Of a stretch of 64,000 nucleotides of DNA, positions 34,422-42,791 are shown piece after piece (the first letter of the stretch is position 1; each line of letters begins with the position of its first letter). Source of the DNA: Desulfobacteraceae bacterium (GTDB taxonomy: Bacteria; Desulfobacterota; Desulfobacteria; Desulfobacterales; UBA5852); the NCBI GenBank assembly GCA_014237395.1, contig JABZFP010000041.1, forward strand, positions 461,742 to 525,741. The letters are read 5' to 3'. A program made the position numbers and the translations under genes. A model generated the notes under the pieces. The model was not told the DNA's origin and made no database searches. It saw nothing but the letters and a program-made list of their open reading frames with translations.

Positions 34422-35423
34422 TCAGGTCCGATCGAGGGCGGCCACGTCTTCCAGCCAGGCCGAGAGAAGGATAAGCTCCGCTTCTTTTACGATACCGTGG
34501 CGGGCCAAGTGGCGGTAGACATGGGTGAGATTATCGCTGATGGAAGCGTCCGGCTGAACGCGTTCATTCACCAGGTCCATTATCCGTTCGATGTCCGTGT
34601 AAAGGGGCAGTTCGGAGGTGAAGTCGGCCAGCAGGTCATGGGCATTGCGCTCCTGGCGCACGGTGGGTCCCAGGAAACCCAGACGGTAGCCGGCGGCCCA
34701 TAGAATGGGCTGCGCCACATAGCCGCGCAGGATATCGGTCACCCGGAAGTTCACCCGGGCCGGCAGATACATCAACGGCAGGAACTCGCGCCGGAAGGCC
34801 GTGTTTTGCGAGTTGAACGGTGAAAAGGTCCGGGGCGGGAGCACCACCGGTGCCCGCCGGGTAAACCGGCAGGGCGTGTTGGACGTGAGGCGGTAGATGG
34901 CATCCACATCCGGATCGTCGTCGGCCAGGGCCTGCCAGATGCCGATCCGGGCGGACTGGGGTGCCAGGACCGCCGGATCGAGGGTGGACCCGGGCGCCGT
35001 AATGCGGGTCAGGGGAAAGCCCCGGGGCCAGATGGGCTGGCGGGTAAAGAGGCTGTAAATGTTGACGATGTCGTGGCCTTCCGGAATGTGGTCATAGCGA
35101 CCCGCCATTTCCGGGAACTGCCAATTGGCTTCGGGAAGGTTGTCGTCGTCGCTTTCGGCCAGCAGCGCGGCGCCTTCCCTGGCGGCCAGGAGGTAGCCGA
35201 TCATCTTGCGGGCATAATGATTCCAGGGCAAATGCTGAACGGTTTTAAACGGCAACGCTTTTTGCATTTCGACGGAAACATACGTTACCGCCGGGCAGTG
35301 CCAGTCGGGCGGCGTTTTGAAATCGCCAACAACCAGCACATCCCAGTCGGGCAGGGCCGCAAACTGGGCGATGGCCGGTGTGGGCGGGTTGATGGAGGTC
35401 AGGATAACGGTTTTTTTCATCAT
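34422..35423 (-). CDS. STELLO-type (DUF288) glycosyltransferase
   Basis: 333 residues. The pattern KTVILTSINPPTPAIAQFA, DVLVVGDFKTPPDW, PFKTVQHLPWNHYARKMIGYLLA, ALLAESDDDNLP and FNSQNTAFRREFLPLMYLP is that of STELLO proteins, first described in plant Golgi and present in scattered bacteria. ESDDDN supplies a DxD-type site. The start overlaps the end of the deacetylase gene by 4 nt (ATGA); ATG 35420 is an equally possible start. The target glycan is unknown. Confidence 0.82.
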   Translation of the reverse strand: MMKKTVILTSINPPTPAIAQFAALPDWDVLVVGDFKTPPDWHCPAVTYVSVEMQKALPFKTVQHLPWNHYARKMIGYLLAAREGAALLAESDDDNLPEANWQFPEMAGRYDHIPEGHDIVNIYSLFTRQPIWPRGFPLTRITAPGSTLDPAVLAPQSARIGIWQALADDDPDVDAIYRLTSNTPCRFTRRAPVVLPPRTFSPFNSQNTAFRREFLPLMYLPARVNFRVTDILRGYVAQPILWAAGYRLGFLGPTVRQERNAHDLLADFTSELPLYTDIERIMDLVNERVQPDASISDNLTHVYRHLARHGIVKEAELILLSAWLEDVAALDRT

Positions 35424-36202
35424 GTCGGTAGATCTCGCATATCGGCTATGTGCAACCGGCGCTGTTGACGCAGGAGACCCAGCAGGGTGTCCAGGAAATA
35501 GAACGCTGCATCGTTCATGCGCTGGTGGTGGATCATGATGCCGCATCGGGGTCGGCCTAAACTTTTCTCCAGCTGATCGATCAGGCGCTGCCAGCCGAGG
35601 GCGGCGGACGGCGCCCGGTCGGTATGCAGGTCCACATCGACCGCATGGTCAGGGAGGCCCGACGGGGCGGGTGGTTGGCTGCCCCGACTGCGCGAGACCG
35701 CATCATACCCCATTTCCTGCAGCAGCGCCAAGGTGATTTCCGAGCAGCGGTTCCAGGGAGGGGTGAACAGGGGGCTAAAGGCTGCCCCCATGATGGCGTT
35801 CAACCTGCGGCGGCCGCATTCGAGGTCGGCACGCAGCGCATCGGCCGGGCGAAAGGGCCCGAATTCCTGTTTTTTGCCTTCCGGTTCATGGTTTCGGTGC
35901 CGCCAGCCATGCTGATGCCAGCACCAGAGATCCGGCCGGGAGGCCCCCATGCCGGAAAGCGCCTGCCAGCGGGGCGGCGTCAGCCAGGCGGGCACCACGG
36001 CCATGCTAAGCGGAACTTCGTTGCGGGTAAAAATTTCCATCAGGCGTCGGAACTGCCGACCGGGGACGGCCACATCATCGGCCCGGAAGAAGACCGCCGT
36101 CGTGTCGTTGACAGCGCTATTCGCCCGCAGACAGCAGGCCTGCAGCTCATCGGCCCACCCTTTTGGCAGCCTGCGCCATACGGCTGAGGTCTGTGATGTC
36201 AT
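35420..36202 (-). CDS. Polysaccharide deacetylase-family protein
   Basis: 260 residues with a NodB-homology layout: FRADDV (metal-binding Asp pair), HQHGWRHRNH, FTPPWNR and MIHHQRMN near the C-terminus. Enzymes of this fold remove N- or O-acetyl groups from chitin, peptidoglycan or surface polysaccharides. There is no signal peptide, so it should act in the cytoplasm on a precursor. It overlaps the upstream glycosyltransferase gene by 4 nt and the downstream STELLO gene by 4 nt. Confidence 0.85.
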   Translation of the reverse strand: MTSQTSAVWRRLPKGWADELQACCLRANSAVNDTTAVFFRADDVAVPGRQFRRLMEIFTRNEVPLSMAVVPAWLTPPRWQALSGMGASRPDLWCWHQHGWRHRNHEPEGKKQEFGPFRPADALRADLECGRRRLNAIMGAAFSPLFTPPWNRCSEITLALLQEMGYDAVSRSRGSQPPAPSGLPDHAVDVDLHTDRAPSAALGWQRLIDQLEKSLGRPRCGIMIHHQRMNDAAFYFLDTLLGLLRQQRRLHIADMRDLPT

Positions 36203-37374
36203 GAAAGGCTCTTTTCATGCGTCAGGGTGTCGGTGATCCAGCGCGCCGTGTGGGCCGCGCCATTGATATCCACCGGGCAGGCACCGCCCTGGCGGGAAAC
36301 GTGCAGTTGTCGGGCCATCCGCCCGGCCAGTCGGGCCGGATCCAGGTCTTCGGTGGACAAAACACCCAGGCAGCCGCGATCCTCCAGCAATGTGGCCCGC
36401 AGGCCCTGTTCCCGGTTTTGGGCAAACGGATGCACCAGCGCACGCACGCCGGTCGCCAGGATATTCATACAGGTATTGTAGCCGGCCATGCTGATGGAAA
36501 GATCTGTGGCCTGCAGCCAGGCCGGAAAATCGTTTGAAAAACGGTGGATATGGATTCTGTGGTCCGCGCGTTGTTTTAGGCGTTGAACATCTTGCGCGTC
36601 CATGAAGGGGCCGGTGAAGACGTGCATTTGAATCGACCGACCTTCCGACAGGTGGCGGACAGCCCGGGTGGTCGCATTTAAAAGCGGATACCCCACCGCC
36701 CCGCCGCCGGCGCTGGCGACAATCAACAGCTGCTCCGGGGGGATCCCCCGGACTGCTTTCCAGGCGGTGCGATTTCCGGCAGGTCTGACAGGCGACGCCA
36801 CAAAGCCGGTATAGGCAACCGGAATCCGGATGTCGGCCATGCGGTCGAAGGTTGCATCCAGGCGGATGACGGCCGGGTCCGAATGGATCAGCAGGGCGTC
36901 GAACCAGCGATTGAGGGTATCCACCGCGCGCCTTTCGTGGCGGTCCTGGTTTTCCTTTTCCACCAGGATGTCGCGTACGCTGCACACCACCCGGCAGGGG
37001 GGCAGGCGGCCGTCTCTGATCTGCGCCAGGACCGGGTCCAGTTCGTCCCGAAAGGCTTTGCGTCCCAGCGGGTAGAGCTCGATCAGGAACAGGTCCGGTG
37101 TTTCCTCCCGAAACAAGTCTTCCAGCAACGCACGGCGGCTGGCCCGGGTCTGCGTTACCGATTGGCCGTCGGTGGCGTGCAGGTTTTGAAAGGCGTGATC
37201 CATGGCGAGCTCCGGCAGTTGGAGGCGTCGCACATGGGGGGGCAGGGGCGCGGGTGTTTCCGGTCCGCCGGAAACCAGAACAACCTGATGCTGATCCAGT
37301 GCCCGGCAGATTTCCAGGGTGCGGAAAAAATGCCCGATACCCAGCACATGTTGACAATAGATAATGATTTTCAC
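36199..37374 (-). CDS. MurG/GT28-like glycosyltransferase
   Basis: 391 residues. The N-terminal QHVLGIGHFFRTLEICRAL and the C-terminal LIVASAGGGAVGYPLL, FTGPFMDAQ and ATDLSISMAGYNTCMNIL match the GT28/MurG-like GT-B fold, with the acceptor domain first and the UDP-sugar domain second. A paralogue is encoded at 39714-40925, with the same GIGH and GGYNT pattern. The product is not predictable, but the neighbours (deacetylase, STELLO transferase) indicate assembly of an amino-sugar-containing glycan. It overlaps the deacetylase gene by 4 nt. Confidence 0.82.
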   Translation of the reverse strand: MKIIIYCQHVLGIGHFFRTLEICRALDQHQVVLVSGGPETPAPLPPHVRRLQLPELAMDHAFQNLHATDGQSVTQTRASRRALLEDLFREETPDLFLIELYPLGRKAFRDELDPVLAQIRDGRLPPCRVVCSVRDILVEKENQDRHERRAVDTLNRWFDALLIHSDPAVIRLDATFDRMADIRIPVAYTGFVASPVRPAGNRTAWKAVRGIPPEQLLIVASAGGGAVGYPLLNATTRAVRHLSEGRSIQMHVFTGPFMDAQDVQRLKQRADHRIHIHRFSNDFPAWLQATDLSISMAGYNTCMNILATGVRALVHPFAQNREQGLRATLLEDRGCLGVLSTEDLDPARLAGRMARQLHVSRQGGACPVDINGAAHTARWITDTLTHEKSLS

Positions 37375-37414
37375 GCCACGTCTTTCATTTCAGTGGAGGC
37401 CGGTATTACCGCTG

Positions 37415-38056
37415 CTATGCGGCTGGTGGCCGAAAGGCCAGGGCGTTCATTTGGGCAAGCCTCAGGTCGTTTTCCGTTATCGTCAGACGATGCAGATGAT
37501 ACGGCGCCATTCTGTCGAAAGCCCGGCCGCAGCTATAAATAATGGCCAGATGGTAGACCAGGCATTTCAGAACACCTTCATGGGTCACCACCAGCAGGCG
37601 CTCATCGGGCCACCTTCGGCCGGCCTCCCGCAGGGCGTCAAGGGACCGGGTGAGAATTGCCAGACGCTCTTCGCCGCCGGGCGGGCAAAAGGACCAGCCG
37701 CGGTTTTCCTGCTGCGTGAACAGGTCCCGTTGGGTCGTGCGTATGTCCGCCATGGTCTGTCCGGTCCACTGCCCCCAGTCCTGCTCCCGCAACCGGGCAT
37801 CATGGGACAGGGGCAGTTGCAGTGTCTGATTGATATGATGGGCCGTGGCTACGGCCCTGCCGGTATCACTGCTCAAGATGCGCTGCAATCCCAGGCCGCT
37901 CAGTTGCGAGCCCCAACAAGCGGCCCACGTTTTTCCGATCGGCGTCAGGGGCGAATCGGCCTGTCCCTGGATGCGTCCGGCCCCATTCCACTCGGTGGGG
38001 GCGTGGCGCATGATGAAGCATGTCGTCGTATGATGATCGGTGTCGAAGGTGGGCAT
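37415..38056 (-). CDS. Histidine phosphatase (phosphoglycerate mutase-like) superfamily protein
   Basis: 213 residues. The RHG-type catalytic motif is FIMRHAPTEWN, with ILSSDTGRAVATA, a Glu in LREQDWGQWTG and the second catalytic His in LLVVTHEGVLK. The family includes cobalamin phosphatase CobC, phosphoglycerate mutases and sugar-phosphate phosphatases. Placed 40 nt upstream of the glycosyltransferases it may remove phosphate from a sugar precursor; a CobC-like role is possible but the cobalamin locus is 15 kb away. Confidence 0.85.
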   Translation of the reverse strand: MPTFDTDHHTTTCFIMRHAPTEWNGAGRIQGQADSPLTPIGKTWAACWGSQLSGLGLQRILSSDTGRAVATAHHINQTLQLPLSHDARLREQDWGQWTGQTMADIRTTQRDLFTQQENRGWSFCPPGGEERLAILTRSLDALREAGRRWPDERLLVVTHEGVLKCLVYHLAIIYSCGRAFDRMAPYHLHRLTITENDLRLAQMNALAFRPPAA

Positions 38057-38446
38057 GATGGCGTTCCCGTTGCAGCGTCAGGCCGTGCGGCCTTTGTGTT
38101 AATTGGTTTTGATCTAAACCCGCCATCTATGGTGGGGGAACCGGAGATTTTTTCCAAATCGGGGTGTTGTTTTTGGGTTTGCGCCTTCATTTTCTTTCAC
38201 GTGAAAAGAAAACGAAGCAAAAGAAAACGCCCGTGTCCCGCTTACCCCTGCGCGTCGTCGCTGTGGCCGGAGCATGCGGAAACTCCCCCGCCTTGCGGCG
38301 GGCTCAGACAATCCGCGCGCTTTTTTCCGTCCACATCGCCGATGCTCGGCGCGGGGCAAAGGGAAATTAAAAAAACCATAAATTCAAAAATCTTTCGCAA
38401 GCCCCTTCGCGGGGGCTACCTGAGGCCTCTCTCTGCGGGAAGAACC
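38057..38446. repeat. 390-base gap with hairpin-rich, repeat-like sequence
   Basis: No gene is supported here. The stretch contains a TTTCAC/GTGAAA palindrome (38195-38206) within an A-rich AAAGAAAACG run, then perfect short hairpins CCCGCC/GGCGGG (38287-38302), CGCCGA/TCGGCG (38337-38351) and AGCCCC/GGGGCT (38400-38417). On the minus strand the last hairpin is followed some 8 nt later by TTTTT, so it may terminate the GT4 gene. The rest looks like a dispersed intergenic repeat of the kind common in Proteobacteria; that is an impression, not a database match. Confidence 0.5.
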
Positions 38447-39730
38447 TCACTGTCGGGTTGCCGACTGTCCGGCCGATGCGGTGTCTAACTGGGCGCGATG
38501 GATCTGGACCAGTTCGTCCACCAGGGCGACATTGTCAAAAGCTTCCTGCACGCGTTGGCGTCCGGCCGCGATGACCTTGCGGCGAAGGTCCTGATCCTGG
38601 AGCCCCTGCAGCATGGCGTCCGCCATCTGGTCAGGGTCGCCCGGTGGCACCAGCAGCCCGGTTTCCCCGGAGGTGATGATTTCCGGGATGGCGGAGACAC
38701 GGGTGGCGACCACGGGGACCCCCATGGCCAGGCTCTCCACCAGCACATTGGGGATCCCATCCCGGTCGCCATTGGCGGCGACTTCGCAGCCGAGAACAAA
38801 TAAATCCGATTGGCGGTAGTGTTCCCGCACCACATCGTGGGGCAGGGTGCCCAGCCAGCGGGTGCGGTCCGCCAACCCCAGGGTTTCGATCAGGCCCAGG
38901 ATGGCATCGCGGTCGTCCCCGTCGCCGATCAGGGTATAGTCGAAGGCGATCCCGTCTTGCTTGAGGCGCGCCAGGGCCTGCAAAACCGTGGGCAGGCCTT
39001 TTTTGGCGGTAAGGCGTGCGATGGATAAAATACGGTAGGGAGGGGTCGGCATGGGCCGGGGGGCTTGCTCGTTAAACAGGGCGAGATCGATGCCATGATA
39101 AATCCGGTGGATCGGTGTTTGGCCGTTGAGCCCAAGCCCCATCAGATGGCGGCGGTTGTATTCGGTACAGGTGACGGCATAGGCGGCCATGGCCATTTTT
39201 TCACGGAGTTGGCGCGGATCGGAAGTATAGATGTCTTTGGCGTGGGCCGTAAAGCTGAAGGGCAGCCCGCTCAGCAGGCTGCTGAACATGGCCACCGATG
39301 TGGGCGAATGGGCAAAATGGGCGTGCAGGTGCACGATGCCGCGCTTGGCCAATCCGAAGTTCACCAGGTAGCCGGCTTGCAACAGGTGCTTGAGGGTGGC
39401 GGATTTGCGCGTGCGACGGAACCGCCGCAGGGCCAGGTTCAAGGCCAGCGCATATCGCGCGGGTCGACGGGCGGCCAGCAGGGCGTTGTGCTTGAGCAGA
39501 CGGGGCAGGCGGCGGCTGATGATGGTTTCGGGAAGATAATCCACCCGGGCTTGGATTTTTTTAACACTGGGGTGGCAGAACGATTCCCGGGGTTTGCGCA
39601 TGGAAAAGATATGCACCGGAATGCCGCGTTCTTCGAGCAGCAGGATTTCGTTGGAGATGAAGGTTTCGGAGATGCGCGGATACCCCTTGAGAATCATGCC
39701 GAGGCAGGGCGGATCAGCAGGCAACGACAT
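38447..39730 (-). CDS. Family GT4 glycosyltransferase
   Basis: 427 residues, GT-B fold. The N-terminal domain has GYPRISETFISNEIL and LHAHFAHSPTSVAMF, and the C-terminal domain RILSIARLTAKKGLPTVLQAL, FVLGCEVAANGDRDGIPNVLVESLAMGVPVVA with the donor-binding Glu (the EX7E motif). Such enzymes (WcaL/AmsK-like) use nucleotide sugars for exopolysaccharide or lipopolysaccharide. It overlaps the upstream MurG-like gene by 17 nt. Confidence 0.9.
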   Translation of the reverse strand: MSLPADPPCLGMILKGYPRISETFISNEILLLEERGIPVHIFSMRKPRESFCHPSVKKIQARVDYLPETIISRRLPRLLKHNALLAARRPARYALALNLALRRFRRTRKSATLKHLLQAGYLVNFGLAKRGIVHLHAHFAHSPTSVAMFSSLLSGLPFSFTAHAKDIYTSDPRQLREKMAMAAYAVTCTEYNRRHLMGLGLNGQTPIHRIYHGIDLALFNEQAPRPMPTPPYRILSIARLTAKKGLPTVLQALARLKQDGIAFDYTLIGDGDDRDAILGLIETLGLADRTRWLGTLPHDVVREHYRQSDLFVLGCEVAANGDRDGIPNVLVESLAMGVPVVATRVSAIPEIITSGETGLLVPPGDPDQMADAMLQGLQDQDLRRKVIAAGRQRVQEAFDNVALVDELVQIHRAQLDTASAGQSATRQ

Positions 39731-40925
39731 TCACCTTGCTCCTGAAGGCCTGGATCCGGCGACGCATGCTATCGATGCCCGTAAAACGAAAACCGGCCAG
39801 GGCCTCATAATAGCGTTCGGGGTTCGCGAGAAGATGTTCGATTTTGGTGCGCAGCAGCGGGGCTGAAAAATCGTTCCAGGGGATATAGTCGATCAATCCC
39901 TGTTTTTTGAAGGCTTTGGCCCGGAGCAGCTGCTCGGTGCGGGGGGTTTCCCGCGGGATGACAAGACTCAGGGTGCCCTGGCTGACCACTTCGCTGAGCG
40001 TGTTGTAGCCGCCCATGCTGACCACCAGATCGGCCGCCGCCATCAGCTTTTCCATCCGGCGGTAGAAGAGAAAGGTTTGCGCATTGACTTTGCGGGCCCG
40101 CTTGAAAAGCCTTTTCCGTTCCTGCTTGGGCATGAACGGACCGGTGACCAGAACACTTTTGATGCCGTTGTCCAAGGGCTGTTTTTCCAGCATGGCCAGG
40201 TACGTGTCCATCACCTTAAAGCCGTCGCCGCCGCCGCCGGTGGTAACCACTATCAGTTTTTCATCGGGGTCGACCCGCAACTCCCGGCGGATACGTCCGG
40301 CCTCTCGGTTACTCGGCATCTGGCGGGGGATATAGCCGGTAAACAGCATTTTGCGCTTGACCGATTCCGGGATGGCATACTCGGTAATCGGGTCATAAAA
40401 TTCCTTATTGCCGTAGATCCAGATTTCGCTGTAGAGCTTGTCCAGGTTTTCGTAGACGTTTTTCTTCCACCAGTCTCGCCGGACCGTCTCGGCGTCATCC
40501 ATGATGTCCCGCAAGCCCAGAATGGTGCGGGCGTGGGGCAGGCAGCGCCGGATCCATCGCAGGGTCGGCAGCACCTCTTTTTTCAGGCCGAGGGGCTCTT
40601 TGTCCACGATAAACAGATGCGGCTGGAAAGTTTTGGCCGTGGCCGTGATGATGTTTTTGCGGATATCGAGGGCGTGCCGGGGGTTGATTTTGATGGAAAG
40701 CGGGCGGTATTCTTCGTTGGTTTTCTTGATCATGCCCGGAATACGCACGAAATCGATTTGTTCCGGGAAGGCAAAGCGGCCTGCGATTGGGGAGCCGGTC
40801 AGGATCAGGATGTTGATGCCGTCGCTGCAGAGCTGCGAGGCGATTGCCATGGTTCTCCGGATGTGCCCCAGTCCATAAGTGTCGTGGGAATACATCAGAA
40901 TATTAAAGGTGCCGTTTTGCGCCAT
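39714..40925 (-). CDS. MurG/GT28-like glycosyltransferase (paralogue of 36199-37374)
   Basis: 403 residues. MYSHDTYGLGHIRRTMAIA at the N-terminus, VVTTGGGGDGFKVMD and VTGPFMPKQERKRLFKRA mid-protein, and LMAAADLVVSMGGYNTLSEVV at the C-terminus place it in the same GT-B group as the protein at 36199-37374. The start at 40923-40925 (MAQNGTFNILM) is the most family-like; an extension of 31 residues is possible but weak. It is the first gene of this minus-strand pair and lies divergent to gatB. Confidence 0.82.
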   Translation of the reverse strand: MAQNGTFNILMYSHDTYGLGHIRRTMAIASQLCSDGINILILTGSPIAGRFAFPEQIDFVRIPGMIKKTNEEYRPLSIKINPRHALDIRKNIITATAKTFQPHLFIVDKEPLGLKKEVLPTLRWIRRCLPHARTILGLRDIMDDAETVRRDWWKKNVYENLDKLYSEIWIYGNKEFYDPITEYAIPESVKRKMLFTGYIPRQMPSNREAGRIRRELRVDPDEKLIVVTTGGGGDGFKVMDTYLAMLEKQPLDNGIKSVLVTGPFMPKQERKRLFKRARKVNAQTFLFYRRMEKLMAAADLVVSMGGYNTLSEVVSQGTLSLVIPRETPRTEQLLRAKAFKKQGLIDYIPWNDFSAPLLRTKIEHLLANPERYYEALAGFRFTGIDSMRRRIQAFRSKVNVVAC

Positions 40926-41240
40926 TCGGAAAACCGTTGCGTGCCTTTTGCGCGATGATTGCTTCAAACAATTCCGGAGATCGCATCCTGGTTGCCAGAC
41001 GCCTCTCCGGTTGGACATTTATTACCTGAATTTACGGGATATTTCAAGCATGACATTGCGAATGCGCCAATTTGCCGGGGATGGCCGCCCACCAACGGTC
41101 TATATGGCGGTGACGAGTCAACCTGGCCTCCTTGATGCAAAACGTCTTGACGGTATGCGCCGCTTGTTTCATTATATTCCGTTCCGGCCGGATCACCCGG
41201 TCGCATTGACAACCAGACGGCATGAACAGGGAAAACGCTT
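40926..41240 (+). promoter_or_regulatory. Divergent intergenic region with candidate sigma-70 promoter for gatB
   Basis: No gene seen in these 315 bases. A promoter-like pair reading towards gatB is TTGACG (41147-41152), 17 bases, CATTAT (41170-41175). It would start transcription about 60 nt before the gatB ATG. The opposite strand must also hold the promoter of the glycosyltransferase pair, but I see no clear one. Confidence 0.45.
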
Positions 41241-42671
41241 ATGGAATTCGAGCCGGTCATCGGGCTGGAAGTGCACGCCCAGCTCAAAACGCAAACGAAA
41301 ATTTTCTGCGGCTGCTCCACCGCCTTCGGTGCGCCGCCTAACACCCATGTCTGTCCGGTCTGCCTGGGTATGCCGGGGGTTCTGCCGGTGCTGAACCGCG
41401 AGGTGCTGGCCTTCAGCCTGCGCATGGCCCTATCCACCGGCTGCCGGGTCAATAGGGAAAGCCGCTTCGCCCGCAAGAATTATTTTTACCCGGATCTGCC
41501 CAAGGGCTACCAGATTTCCCAGTTTGAACTGCCGGTGGCCGAGCACGGTGAAATCCACATCGACGCCAGCGACGGCAAGCTGCGGCGCATCGGCATCACC
41601 CGGATTCACATGGAAGAGGATGCCGGTAAACTGGTGCACGACCCGGAATGGCCCGTGAGTCGGGTGGACCTCAACCGTACCGGCGTGCCTTTGATCGAGA
41701 TTGTCAGTGAACCAGACCTGCGCTCTCCCGAAGAGGCCGGCGCTTACCTACGCAAGCTGCGCAGCATCGTCCGCTACCTGGATATCTGCGACGGCAACCT
41801 CGAAGAAGGCAGCTTCCGCTGCGACGCCAACATTTCCATCCGCCCGGTGGGTGCCAGCGCGTTCGGTACCCGGGCTGAACTGAAAAACCTCAACTCCTTC
41901 CGTCATGTGGAAAAAGCCATTGCTTACGAAATCGAGCGGCAAAAGGAGGTGTTGCTGGAGGGCGGCGCCGTTGTGCAGGAAACCCGCCTGTGGGACCCTG
42001 CAATGGGCCGGTCCACCTCAATGCGGGGCAAGGAAGAGGCCCACGACTACCGCTATTTTCCGGACCCGGACCTGCTGCCGGTGGTGGTGGACGAGGACTG
42101 GCTGGCGGCGATCCGTGACGCCCTGCCGGAATTGCCGGATGCCCGCCAGCAGCGGTTCATCGACGAATACGGCTTGACGGCTTACGATGCCGAACGTTTG
42201 ACGGCCGACTGCGACCTGGGAGACTATTTCGAAGCCTGCCTGGCCCACGCGCCCCAGGTCAAACTGGCGGCCAACTGGATTCTGGGGGATCTCATGGCCT
42301 GGCTGAACGCGGAAAACCTTTCCATTACCGAATCGTCTGTTTCCCCCGAGTACCTCGGGCAACTGCTGGCCCTGATTGACGGGGGGCGGATCAGCGGTAA
42401 GATTGCCAAAACCGTTTTCGAAGAAATGGTCAAGACCGGTCAGGACCCCAAGGCCATCGTCGAGGCCAAGGGGTTGGAGCAGGTATCCGACGCCGGCGAA
42501 CTTGAAGCCTTGGTGGCCAGGGTGCTGGCGGCCGCTCCTGACGAGGTGGCGGCCTACCGCCAGGGCAAGAAGAAATTGATGGGGTTTTTCGTGGGGCAGG
42601 TCATGCGGGAAACCCGGGGCCAGGCCAATCCCAAGCTGGTTAACGAAATCTTGAAACGGGAACTTCAATGA
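41241..42671 (+). CDS. gatB: Asp-tRNA(Asn)/Glu-tRNA(Gln) amidotransferase subunit B
   Basis: 476 residues, full length. It is the tRNA-binding/kinase subunit of GatCAB, which amidates misacylated Glu-tRNA(Gln) and Asp-tRNA(Asn). The sequence begins EFEPVIGLEVHAQLKTQTKIFCGC with the metal-binding Cys and CPVCLGMPG, then RKNYFYPDLPKGYQISQ, HMEEDAGKL, DLNRTGVPLIEIV and the C-terminal YqeY-like helical tail. Unusually gatB stands alone here, while gatC and gatA are together in the argS-mutL operon at 48.4-50.2 kb on the other strand. Confidence 0.98.
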   Translation: MEFEPVIGLEVHAQLKTQTKIFCGCSTAFGAPPNTHVCPVCLGMPGVLPVLNREVLAFSLRMALSTGCRVNRESRFARKNYFYPDLPKGYQISQFELPVAEHGEIHIDASDGKLRRIGITRIHMEEDAGKLVHDPEWPVSRVDLNRTGVPLIEIVSEPDLRSPEEAGAYLRKLRSIVRYLDICDGNLEEGSFRCDANISIRPVGASAFGTRAELKNLNSFRHVEKAIAYEIERQKEVLLEGGAVVQETRLWDPAMGRSTSMRGKEEAHDYRYFPDPDLLPVVVDEDWLAAIRDALPELPDARQQRFIDEYGLTAYDAERLTADCDLGDYFEACLAHAPQVKLAANWILGDLMAWLNAENLSITESSVSPEYLGQLLALIDGGRISGKIAKTVFEEMVKTGQDPKAIVEAKGLEQVSDAGELEALVARVLAAAPDEVAAYRQGKKKLMGFFVGQVMRETRGQANPKLVNEILKRELQ

Positions 42672-42704
42672 AAAACCCGGGCGATTGCGCTGCAATCACC
42701 CGGG
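42671..42704 (-). terminator. Intrinsic terminator of the porin gene, overlapping the gatB stop codon
   Basis: CCCGGGCGATTGC (42676-42688) pairs with GCAATCACCCGGG (42692-42704) except for one C-A mismatch, with a 3-nt loop. On the minus strand the hairpin is followed by TTTTT and lies about 90 nt after the porin stop, so it should end the porin transcript. Its T-run overlaps the last base of the gatB stop codon. Confidence 0.8.
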
Positions 42705-42791
42705 CTACGGCAGGAAAAGATTGTATGTTGTCAGATTGTGTTGGTAAACGCAGGCTTAGCGCTTACCGGTTTTTTACGGGTGTTGAATAGC

